A stretch of 5,052 nucleotides of DNA from Actinomycetes bacterium (GTDB lineage: Bacteria > Actinomycetota > Acidimicrobiia > Acidimicrobiales > Palsa-688), in contig JAKBBA010000213.1 in NCBI GenBank assembly GCA_021808665.1, positions 1-5,052 on the forward strand, given 5' to 3'. The translations under genes were made by a program, and so were the position numbers. Within the stretch, counting starts at the first letter, position 1. Each line of letters opens with the position of its first letter. Under the pieces are notes generated by a model. That model was not told the DNA's origin. It was given only the letters and a program-made list of their open reading frames with translations, and ran no database searches. Positions 1 through 4,768 of this stretch are shown here, one piece after another.

Positions 1-177
1 ACCTCCAGGATGATCGAAGCCAAGTTTACGGTGGAGCCTGGCGACTTCGTTCTCGACTTCGGCGACCACCCCGAGGTAATCGGTGACGGCCACTACCTCC
101 AGCGCATCCTCGAGAGCCGCCAGGAGGTCCAGCGCCTCCTCCAGGTCGTACGTGACCCGATCCGGTGGTTGGGGTGA
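1..177 (+). CDS. Alternative reading of the left edge: 3' end of a rightward gene
   Basis: Frame 1 is open from the window edge to TGA at 175-177 (58 codons). Its internal ATG at 10-12 has AGG directly abutting it, too close for a ribosome site, so if real this would be a gene entering from the left. The product ends in LLQVVRDPIRWLG. Third-position GC is higher here than on the opposite strand, which is the only argument for it. It lies codon-on-codon opposite the minus-strand frame, so at most one of the two is likely to be a gene. I recognise no family. It is listed because the window edge prevents a firm decision. Confidence 0.25.
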   Translation, partial: TSRMIEAKFTVEPGDFVLDFGDHPEVIGDGHYLQRILESRQEVQRLLQVVRDPIRWLG

Positions 178-183
178 GGTCAT
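1..183 (-). CDS. Hypothetical small helical protein, partial at the 3' end
   Basis: Reading leftwards from an ATG at 183-181 there is an open frame of 61 codons with no stop before the window edge, so the C-terminus is missing. The product begins MTSPQPPDRVTYDLEEALDL and continues as acidic, Leu/Ala/Val-rich amphipathic helices (about residues 13-52), ending in HRKLGFDHPGG. It resembles short actinobacterial hypothetical proteins I have seen with an 'LDLLAALEDA ... LHRKLGFD' pattern, but no function is known to me. It would be transcribed divergently from the ArsR operon. The ribosome site is weak (GGGA three bases before ATG). The strand is uncertain: the same triplets read rightwards are also open (codons from 1, stop TGA 175-177) with slightly better third-position GC, giving the end of another possible protein. 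I prefer the minus reading because of its clean ATG, its typical helical composition and its similarity to proteins of this kind. Confidence 0.5.
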   Translation of the reverse strand, partial: MTSPQPPDRVTYDLEEALDLLAALEDALEVVAVTDYLGVVAEVENEVARLHRKLGFDHPGG

Positions 184-275
184 CGTCCCGAGGTCGGAGC
201 GGCGGGCTGGATTCGTCTCATGGCATTCCCATGCTCTCGCAGCCGTGTGACCGTTCAGACTTGTTCGGAGCCAAG

Positions 276-320
276 CGGTCGCCTCAAGGCGACCGTGCGG
301 AGCGGCGCCGAAGGCGACGG
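276..320. repeat. Strong hairpin followed by a second, related hairpin
   Basis: An 8-bp perfect inverted repeat (CGGTCGCC at 276-283, GGCGACCG at 288-295) closes on a TCAA tetraloop. A second smaller stem follows (CGCC 306-309, GGCG 313-316, loop GAA). The right arms share a direct repeat, AAGGCGACCG at 286-295 and AAGGCGACGG at 311-320, with a 25-bp period. No T-run follows on either strand, so a classic intrinsic terminator is not supported. It sits in the 184-405 intergenic region between the divergent left-edge frame and the ArsR operon and may be a dispersed intergenic repeat or an RNA structure. Confidence 0.6.
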
Positions 321-380
321 AATCACCAGCGAACCTCCGCCAAGTCCGAAAGAAATCGCAGAACTTGTCTGGTTTTCTTA

Positions 381-396
381 TTAGCACATTAGCTAA
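381..396. promoter_or_regulatory. Probable ArsR-family operator
   Basis: A perfect inverted repeat, TTAGC (381-385), six-base spacer, GCTAA (392-396), lies nine bases before the repressor ATG. The right part is also the self-complementary TTAGCTAA (389-396). Short A/T-edged inverted repeats in the repressor's own promoter are typical of ArsR/SmtB-fold operators. It overlaps the likely -10 box, so bound repressor would block RNA polymerase. The operator role is inferred from position and symmetry. Confidence 0.65.
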
Positions 397-399
397 ACT
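394..399 (+). promoter_or_regulatory. Predicted -10 box of a leaderless transcript
   Basis: TAAACT fits the actinobacterial TANNNT -10 pattern and ends six bases before the A of ATG 406, so transcription would start at or next to the start codon. No Shine-Dalgarno sequence is visible between 397 and 405, which agrees with leaderless translation, a common mode in actinobacteria. No convincing -35 box is seen at the right spacing. Confidence 0.5.
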
Positions 400-405
400 G
401 CGTTC

Positions 406-747
406 ATGGCTGACGACACGGGTGTGTTCCGAGCTCTCGCCGACCCGACTCGGCGGCAGATCCTGCAGGACCTCCGAGACGGGGAGTTGAGCGCTGGCGA
501 TATTTCGAGTCGCTTCACGATCAGCGCCCCGTCAGTCTCCCGTCACCTTACGGTCCTGAAGTCGGCCGGGCTTGTCACCGAACGAAGAGAGGCCAACCGA
601 ATCTTCTACTCCCTGGTCGAGGAGCGCCTTGCCGTGTGCGTGGGCCAGTTCCTCTCCACAGTCTGCCCAGAACAGGTGGTACTTCGACACAAACGGAAGC
701 GTCGAGTCACATCCGAAGCAGCCGAGAACGAGGAGGTTCGAACGTGA
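406..747 (+). CDS. ArsR/SdpR-family winged-helix transcriptional repressor
   Basis: A 113-residue DNA-binding repressor of the ArsR/SmtB fold. The signature FRALADPTRRQIL is at residues 8-20, the helix-turn-helix spans about 29-57 with recognition helix APSVSRHLTVLKSAGLV (41-57), and the wing follows (TERREANRIFYSL, 58-70). The metal-binding ELCVCD motif of ArsR proper is absent (GELSAGD instead), so this looks like the SdpR-type branch, which usually autorepresses and does not obviously bind a metal. Cys78 and Cys87 in the C-terminal helix are the only cysteines and could be redox-sensing, but this is speculation. The tail (residues 95-113) is charged. The ATG is chosen for the leaderless -10 box and full domain length. 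It is the first gene of an operon; its stop overlaps the next start (GTGA). It probably represses its own operon through the inverted repeat at 381-396. The inducer is unknown. Confidence 0.93.
   Translation: MADDTGVFRALADPTRRQILQDLRDGELSAGDISSRFTISAPSVSRHLTVLKSAGLVTERREANRIFYSLVEERLAVCVGQFLSTVCPEQVVLRHKRKRRVTSEAAENEEVRT
731..736 (+). promoter_or_regulatory. Ribosome binding site that fixes the GTG start of the DUF2071 gene
   Basis: AGGAGG lies seven bases before GTG 744, inside the last codons of the repressor gene. It favours GTG 744 over the ATG at 636 in the same frame, which would add 36 residues with no family resemblance and overlap the repressor gene by more than 100 bp. Confidence 0.85.
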
Positions 748-1502
748 TTGGCCGGACGATCAACTGCACGATCGAGCGACGTCTGTTGGTCAACTACCGC
801 ATTGATCCTGAACTGGTGTCCAAGCAGTTGCCGACGCCCTTGCGCCCTCAAGTGGTACACGGCTGGGCGGTCGGGGGCATCTGCTTCATCCGACTGGCCT
901 ACACCCGCCCTGCCCATCTGCCCCGGATCCTTGGCATCAGGAGCGAGAACGTGGCCCACCGCTACGCCGTTGAATGGGACGACCACGATGGGACGAGGAC
1001 CGGCGTGTACGTCCCACGACGTGACACGGACTCTCTACTCACGTCCATCGCAGGGGGCCGGCTCTTCCCGGGCCGGTACCACCTCGCGCAGTTCTCGGTC
1101 GCCGAGGAAGATTCAGGCCTCGACATCTCGGTCGCCAGCCGCGATGGACAGACTCAGCTCCATGTCGATGCCACTTCGAGTGAAGAGCTCGGGGGGCGAC
1201 TGTTCGAATCGATACAGGATGCATCAACATTCTTCCGCTTGGGCAGTCTCGGTTACTCACCGTCGACACGCTCCGACCATCTCGATGCCGTCGTCTTGTC
1301 GAGTGACAGTTGGGGCGCCCGGCCCGTCCAGGTCCGAGAAATGCGCTCTAGCGTCTTCGATAACCGAGAGGTCTTTCCAACAGGCTCGTGCACACTCGAC
1401 TCAGCGCTAGTGATGGAGAACCTCCATGTGGCTTGGACCACCGAGCGACCCCTGACCACGAGTTGTCCATCCGTGCCGTTCGGGGGCGAGGTGGCGGCGT
1501 GA
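744..1502 (+). CDS. DUF2071 (YqjF-like) family protein
   Basis: A 252-residue cytoplasmic protein of the DUF2071 family, which shares the acetoacetate-decarboxylase-like fold; no reaction is established for it. Family-typical blocks are: ERRLLVNYRIDPELVSKQLP (11-30), the turn PLRPQVVHGWAVGGICFIRL (32-51), ENVAHRYAVEWD (69-80), GVYVPRRDTDS (87-97), GGRLFPGRYHLAQF (104-117), the FFRLGSLGYSP stretch (163-173), and a C-terminal block with SSVFDN and FPTGSCTLDSALVM (202-224). Length and block order look complete. There is no signal peptide or membrane segment. The start is GTG 744, preceded by AGGAGG and overlapping the repressor stop by four bases, implying translational coupling. The oxidoreductase gene follows after 28 bp. 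Control by the upstream ArsR-type repressor is expected. Its substrate cannot be read from the sequence. Confidence 0.88.
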   Translation: MIGRTINCTIERRLLVNYRIDPELVSKQLPTPLRPQVVHGWAVGGICFIRLAYTRPAHLPRILGIRSENVAHRYAVEWDDHDGTRTGVYVPRRDTDSLLTSIAGGRLFPGRYHLAQFSVAEEDSGLDISVASRDGQTQLHVDATSSEELGGRLFESIQDASTFFRLGSLGYSPSTRSDHLDAVVLSSDSWGARPVQVREMRSSVFDNREVFPTGSCTLDSALVMENLHVAWTTERPLTTSCPSVPFGGEVAA

Positions 1503-1530
1503 TCCCGAACCGACCGGAGGAGCGTCACTG

Positions 1531-2076
1531 ATGCCAGACTCCGTGACCCCGAAACGGGAATCGTCAGGCATGGGAGTTGGCGAGCGCATGGCATACGCCA
1601 TGGACCGGCTCTACAACCGGATGCGACATCCAGCCGCCTTCAAGGTCCGACGGGACGATGCGGTGACCGCTTCGTTCGAACAGATCCGAGGGCACAAGTA
1701 CGGCCTTCTCGTCAGCTTCAGACGCAACGGGGAACCAGTTCCATCCCCTGTATGGATCGCCGTCGATTCAGAAGGCCGCGCTTACGTGCAAACAGGAGCC
1801 AAGAGCGGGAAGGTCAAGCGGCTCCGGAACAACTCAACGGTGCTGATCTCAGCGTCCACGGTCCGAGGAAGGCCGACAGGCCCGATCCTGCTCGGAAACG
1901 CACGAATTCTTCCGGCGGACGAAATCGCTCACGCCGAGACGACGTTGGCCGCCGCGTTCGGTGTGGGACGCAAGCTGTACATGAGGATCTTCCCGATGAC
2001 CGAGGACGTCGTCGCCTACCTCGAGGTCAGTCCGCCAGAGGTGGGACGTAGTCCTGCCGAAACGGTTGACCGTTAG
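1531..2076 (+). CDS. PPOX-class F420/flavin-dependent oxidoreductase (Rv2061-like)
   Basis: A 181-residue split-beta-barrel protein of the pyridoxamine-5'-phosphate-oxidase superfamily, closest in pattern to the Rv2061-type 'PPOX class F420-dependent' enzymes, which bind deazaflavin F420 (or FMN) and reduce or sense small substrates. Visible blocks are: FEQIRGHKYGLLVSFRRNG (49-67), EPVPSPVWIAVDSEGRAYV (68-86, the first barrel strands), the cofactor-phosphate-type stretch SGKVKRLRNNSTVLIS (92-107), GRPTGPILLGNARIL (113-127), and the C-terminal strand VVAYLEVSP (160-168). An N-terminal extension of about 48 residues (AYAMDRLYNRMRHP at 21-34) precedes the barrel, as in a subset of the family. 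ATG 1531 is supported by GGAGGAG at 1516-1522, eight bases upstream; Met14 or Met20 would be alternatives without such a site. It is the last gene of the ArsR operon. Its stop (TAG 2074-2076) overlaps that of the convergent DCC gene. F420 rather than FMN use is inferred from family resemblance. Confidence 0.85.
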   Translation: MPDSVTPKRESSGMGVGERMAYAMDRLYNRMRHPAAFKVRRDDAVTASFEQIRGHKYGLLVSFRRNGEPVPSPVWIAVDSEGRAYVQTGAKSGKVKRLRNNSTVLISASTVRGRPTGPILLGNARILPADEIAHAETTLAAAFGVGRKLYMRIFPMTEDVVAYLEVSPPEVGRSPAETVDR

Positions 2077-2446
2077 TCAGCGCCGGGCATCGTCCGTTCG
2101 CCGGGGGGTGTGACTCGACAAGCAGGAGTTCCTCCTGGAAGTCGATACCGATACCGGACGATCAGCCGATAGACGGCGGCTGCGACCCACGAAAGAGGCG
2201 GAATGCTGATCATGATTCCGACGGCTTTCCTTTGTCCTCTTCCGGCCGTCAGGCTCTTGGCGACGGCTCGATGACCCTTGAACAGATGCCCCATGCCATC
2301 GACCCACCAGGCCGCTTGCTGCGCCTCGGCCGGGCTCAGCCCTACAGCCGCGAGGCCATCGGCTCCCAGATGCTGCCAGGCAACCGCTCGCGGCCCAGGA
2401 GGCCAGCCCCGCGCAACCCACTCGGCCGAGTGGATATTGCGGTCGC
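2073..2446 (-). pseudogene. DCC-family (DUF393) thiol-disulfide oxidoreductase, 5' end lost to an insertion
   Basis: About 123 codons of a DCC-family protein remain, reading leftwards to TAA (2075-2073). Family-typical features are: AEWVARGWPPGPRAVAWQHL near the front, LAAVGLSPAEAQQAAWWVD in the middle, GHRAVAKSL, then IPPLSWVAAAVYRLIVRYRY and the diagnostic LPGGTPACRV near the end. The N-terminal beta strand with the redox motif DGDCGFC, which defines the family, is absent: homology stops at DRNIHSAEW, exactly where the repeat-rich end of an IS21-type element begins. The frame stays open into the element up to an ATG at 2621, but those residues are unrelated and would not restore the CxxC site. 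It converges on the PPOX gene with a four-base overlap of stop codons. DCC and DUF2071 genes are, as I recall, often neighbours in Gram-positive genomes, so it may once have worked with the ArsR operon. Confidence 0.82.
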
Positions 2447-2447
2447 T

Positions 2448-2514
2448 GTGAGCCGTTGTTCCGTTGCGAGTGAGCCGGTGTTCCGCTGAGGGGTGAGCCG
2501 GCTCTCCGGTGGTG
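2448..2514 (+). repeat. Three tandem terminal repeats of the IS21-type left end
   Basis: GTGAGCCG occurs at 2448-2455, 2470-2477 and 2493-2500, each followed by a related stretch (TTGTTCCGTTG, GTGTTCCGCTG, GCTCTCCGGTG), giving units of 22, 23 and about 22 bp. Multiple terminal repeats of this size are transposase-binding sites in IS21-family elements. The first copy is preceded by T at 2447, giving the expected TG tip. Confidence 0.72.
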
Positions 2515-2533
2515 CCCGGGTTCCGGTCGTGGG

Positions 2534-2758
2534 CTACACCAGCCGGCCCCGGGCTGGATGGGAGAACTTTTCCTGGGCGGCCTGGCGACTCACTCCGAGC
2601 GCGGAGCCGATGATCGCCCATGGGATCCCCGCCTCCCGGGCGTGGCGTACGGCGTCGTGGAGGGCTGTCTCGGCTCGCTGCTTGTCGCGCGCCGCGGTCG
2701 CGACGGCGTCCATCAACGCGACCCCGTGTTCGCTCAAGACACTCCTCGGTCTCACCAT
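2534..2758 (-). CDS. Small helix-turn-helix DNA-binding protein, antisense within the IS21 left end
   Basis: A 74-residue protein. Residues 18-40 form an Ala/Arg/Glu-rich helix (AVATAARDKQRAETALHDAV) that could mediate dimerisation. It leads into a helix-turn-helix: AGIPWAIIGSALGVSRQAAQEKF (about 43-65), with WAIIGSALG as first helix and turn and SRQAAQEKF as recognition helix. Proteins with 'WA.IG.ALG.SRQAAQ.RF' are common small actinobacterial regulators of unknown target. ATG is at 2758-2756. A perfect inverted repeat (2762-2778) lies only three bases before the start, and TAGGCT on the coding strand (2771-2766) fits a -10 box for a near-leaderless transcript, so autoregulation is plausible. 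It reads away from istA and ends 20 bp from the terminal repeats. It may regulate istA or bind the IS end, or it may be a remnant of an older gene; the sequence cannot decide. Confidence 0.7.
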   Translation of the reverse strand: MVRPRSVLSEHGVALMDAVATAARDKQRAETALHDAVRHAREAGIPWAIIGSALGVSRQAAQEKFSHPARGRLV

Positions 2759-2761
2759 TCT

Positions 2762-2778
2762 GTCAAGCCTAGCTTGAC
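2762..2778. promoter_or_regulatory. Probable operator before the HTH gene
   Basis: GTCAAGC (2762-2768), spacer CTA, GCTTGAC (2772-2778) is a perfect seven-base inverted repeat with a three-base centre. It is followed by the overlapping palindrome TGACGTCA (2775-2782). It covers the likely -10 region of the leftward HTH gene, so binding by the HTH protein would shut off its own transcription. The role is inferred from position and symmetry. Confidence 0.55.
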
Positions 2779-2861
2779 GTCAGAATTCGTGGGTCTTCCG
2801 CCGCAGGTTCCGCTTGGTGGGGTCCGGTGCGAACCATCGCGCTGAGGCGCCTGCTGTTGGT

Positions 2862-2880
2862 GGAACCGTTCGTCGGTTCC
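2862..2880. repeat. Hairpin in the istA leader
   Basis: GGAACCG (2862-2868), loop TTCGT, CGGTTCC (2874-2880) forms a perfect seven-base stem about 40 bp before the istA start. No T-run follows. It could dampen readthrough from outside promoters into istA or be a protein-binding site. The rest of the 163-bp gap between the HTH gene and istA (2759-2921) shows only the palindromes at 2762-2782 and the istA ribosome site. Confidence 0.5.
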
Positions 2881-2921
2881 GTGTCATTGGGGCACGGGCG
2901 TGACGAAAGGAGTCGTCCTCG

Positions 2922-3671
2922 ATGGTCGACTACAAACAGATCCTCCGGTTGCACGCCGAGGGGGTGAGCCAGCGTGGCATCGCGGACGTGTTGTCCTGCT
3001 CGCGCAACACGGTGGCGTCAGTGTTGACAGCAGCGGCCGCTGCCGGCATCCGTTTCGAGGGGGTTGCGGACCTCGGGTCTGACGAGGTCCGCAACCTGGT
3101 GATCCCCGATCCGCCCAAGACGGTCACCGATCGAGTCACACCGGATTTCGAGCATGTCCACCGGGAGATGGCACGCCCGTCGGTGACGTTACTGCTGTTG
3201 TGGAACGAGTACGTCGCAAGATGCCGGGCTGAGGGTGGGGTGCCTTACCGGTATTCGTTCTTCAACGAGCAGTATCGCCGGTGGGTGAGCGCAACAGGGG
3301 CGTCGATGCGGGTGGAGCGCAGCCCGGGCGAGTCGATCGAGGTCGACTGGGCCGGCGATGCGATGAGCTTCGCCGACCCGCTGACCGGCGCCGGGGTGGA
3401 GGCGTGGCTGTTCGTGGCCGCCTGCTCGTTCTCCGCTTGCACATATGTGGAGGCGTTCGCGGATATGACTCTGCGGTCGTGGATCGACGGGCATGTCCGG
3501 GCGTTCGAAGCATTCGGGGGGACGTGCCGCCTCCTGGTCCCGGATAACCTCCGCACCGGGGTGTCGCGGGCGGACCGCTACGAACCGGTGCTGAACCCGG
3601 CGTATATGCGCCTCGCCGAGCATTATGGCACCGCGGTCGTGCCGGCAAGGGTCCGCCGTCCGCGGGATAAT
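2922..3671 (+). pseudogene. istA: IstA transposase of an IS21-family element, interrupted after about 249 residues
   Basis: The first 249 codons encode the N-terminal half of an IstA DDE transposase. Residues 1-38 are the DNA-binding HTH (MVDYKQILRL, then SQRGIADVLSCSRNTVASVL at 16-35). The catalytic core opens with SIEVDWAGD, first Asp at 142. The second Asp is in LLVPDNLRTGV at 208, and the motif PARVRRPRD (241-249) normally leads to the third acidic residue (RPRDKAKVE-type). Here that Glu and the rest of the protein are replaced by unrelated sequence from the tip of the tyrosine-recombinase element, although the frame stays open to 3875 (a 317-residue hybrid). Family members are usually about 400-520 residues and are followed by istB. 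ATG 2922 is supported by AAAGGAG at 2906-2912. Without the third catalytic residue the product should be inactive as a transposase, though it could still bind IS ends. Confidence 0.88.
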
Positions 3672-3749
3672 CATGAGGGCTCTGTTATCCCGAGGACGCG
3701 CGGTTGGGGCAGTATTGGGGCCGTTCGGGCGGCGATTTCTCGGGATAAC
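3663..3749. repeat. Palindromic tip of the RIT-like element
   Basis: CGGGATAA (3663-3670) faces TTATCCCG (3685-3692) across a 14-base spacer, like the paired recombinase arms of a tyrosine-recombinase core site. The second arm, extended as GTTATCCCGAG (3684-3694), has a perfect inverted partner CTCGGGATAAC at 3739-3749, across 44 bp. Between them TTGGGGC occurs at 3704-3710 and 3715-3721, with a one-mismatch copy TTCGGGC at 3724-3730, spaced about one helical turn apart. The last arm overlaps the recombinase stop codon (3751-3749). These are most simply recombinase-binding sites. Confidence 0.7.
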
Positions 3750-4768
3750 TATGTGAGCCCGGCGAGTTGGAGGATCAGGTCGTCGTCTCCTTTCCAGATG
3801 GGGGCGGGGTCGAGCGTGGTGCTGCCTGCTTTCTGGATCGCTTCGCGGACCATCTGGTTGTCCGCCGAGGCGTAGATGCTGGTGGTAGCGATGTTCGCGT
3901 GGCCGAGGAATTCTTTGATGTGGGGCAGTGGGACGTCGGCTCGCAGCATCTGCATTGCCCGGGCGCGTCGGAACTGGTGGGCGTGGATGTGGTCGGGGAC
4001 CTCCGGGCAGGTCTGCCGGGCGACGGCCGCGTGCTTGTTGAGCAGGTAGGAGACGTTGTCCTGGCTCATCGGGTGCGGTCGACCTGCCCGGGTGGTGAAG
4101 AACAACACGGCGTCGCCGTCTCGTCGGTCGGGGTGGAACACGTCGAGGTAATGGTCGAGATGGCGGCCGGTCTTGTCCATGATCGGGACCACCCGGGTTT
4201 TGCGGCCTTTGCCGGTCAGTGTCAAACGGCCGTGACCGGGTGTGGTGTCGATGTCGACGACGGTCAGGTCGAGGAGCTCTTGAACACGCGCTGCGCTGTC
4301 GAATAGGAGCAGGATCATCACGGTGTCCCTGACGCCACGGTTGGTGTTCTGTCCCGGCGCCCGGATCAACGCCTCGACGGCGGGCATGGCCAGCTCGTCG
4401 GGAGCGTTCGCGGGTGTATTGGCGGCCCGGACCGCTTTGACGTCGAGCCAGACCGCGACCAGCGCCGGGTCTTCCGCTGCGCAGTAGGACAGGAACGATT
4501 TGATCGCGGCGAGGCGTTGGTTGGCGGAGGCGACGCTGACTTGGCGGGTCTCGACCAGCCACATGGTGAACGCTTCGATGGTGGCGTGGTCGATTTGGTC
4601 GAAGGAGATCTCCGCCAACGGCAACTGCCGTGTCTCGCGCAGATAGTCCAGCAGCGTTTTGATGGCGGTCTTGTAGGAACGGACGGTGTGCGGGCTGAGC
4701 CGCCGGGCGCGGGGAAGATGCACGGTCAGCCAGGCGCGCACCAGGCTGTAGAAGTCACCGGACGCCAT
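3749..4768 (-). CDS. Tyrosine recombinase, third gene of a RIT-like set (RitC-like)
   Basis: A complete 339-residue site-specific recombinase that cuts and rejoins DNA through a phosphotyrosine intermediate. Residues 1-110 are the SAM-like core-binding domain (RARRLSPHTVRSYKTAIKTL at 20-39; ASANQRLAAIKSFLSY at 80-95). The catalytic domain shows all expected residues: Arg161 (SAARVQELLDL), Lys187 (LTGKGRKTRVVPI), His264 and Arg267 (HAHQFRRARAMQML), His290 (EFLGHANIATT) and nucleophile Tyr299 (SIYA). ATG 4768 is preceded at seven bases by GGAG on the coding strand (4779-4776), and the start lies inside the end of the preceding recombinase gene (14-bp overlap), so the two are coupled. The stop codon overlaps an arm of the element's terminal inverted repeat. 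It should act with its two partner recombinases in moving the element; the division of labour among the three is not known from sequence. Confidence 0.92.
   Translation of the reverse strand: MASGDFYSLVRAWLTVHLPRARRLSPHTVRSYKTAIKTLLDYLRETRQLPLAEISFDQIDHATIEAFTMWLVETRQVSVASANQRLAAIKSFLSYCAAEDPALVAVWLDVKAVRAANTPANAPDELAMPAVEALIRAPGQNTNRGVRDTVMILLLFDSAARVQELLDLTVVDIDTTPGHGRLTLTGKGRKTRVVPIMDKTGRHLDHYLDVFHPDRRDGDAVLFFTTRAGRPHPMSQDNVSYLLNKHAAVARQTCPEVPDHIHAHQFRRARAMQMLRADVPLPHIKEFLGHANIATTSIYASADNQMVREAIQKAGSTTLDPAPIWKGDDDLILQLAGLT

Larger units (their letters stand above)
2447..3662 (+). mobile_element. IS21-family insertion sequence, left part, interrupted
   Basis: The element runs from a 5'-TG at 2447 with three terminal repeats, through an antisense HTH gene, to istA, which is cut at about 3663 by a second element. 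IS21 elements typically begin with TG and carry several copies of a roughly 20-bp repeat at each end, which is the pattern at 2447-2514. The left boundary coincides with the loss of DCC homology, which supports it independently. The right half of istA, istB and the right end must lie beyond the RIT-like insertion, outside the window. The 475 bp before istA is long for this family because of the HTH gene. Confidence 0.7.

Noticed and set aside
219..233. Small inverted repeat CATGG-N5-CCATG as an operator
   Set aside because: The arms are only five bases, and it is not placed at a recognisable promoter of the left-edge gene; too weak to list.
165..392. Rightward 75-codon frame in the intergenic region
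   Set aside because: The product is Ser/Arg-rich without family resemblance, it has no ribosome site, and it runs through the hairpins and the repressor promoter.
636..743. ATG-initiated extension of the DUF2071 frame by 36 residues
   Set aside because: It overlaps the repressor gene heavily and lacks family resemblance, while GTG 744 has an ideal AGGAGG at seven bases.
2448..2514. GTGAGCCG repeats as a CRISPR array
   Set aside because: Units of 22-23 bp are wholly repetitive with no unique spacers of the right size, and they sit at an IS boundary.
2447..2621. N-terminal extension of the DCC frame up to an ATG at 2621
   Set aside because: This sequence is the IS21 terminal repeats and the end of the HTH gene; it lacks the DCC redox motif and looks noncoding in this frame.
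3684..3749. Inverted repeat after the recombinase stop codon as an intrinsic terminator
   Set aside because: The loop would be 44 bases and no T-run follows on the minus strand; the third copy of the arm fits recombinase-binding sites better.
3672..3875. C-terminal part of the 317-residue hybrid frame after the istA break
   Set aside because: The residues do not resemble IstA and lie in the RIT tip and antisense to the recombinase gene; the frame is open only by chance.
3189..4562. Long 457-codon leftward open frame crossing istA and the recombinase gene
   Set aside because: Its product is Arg/Pro-rich, low-complexity and frame-shifted relative to two clearly recognisable genes; it is a GC-driven shadow that also crosses the element junction.
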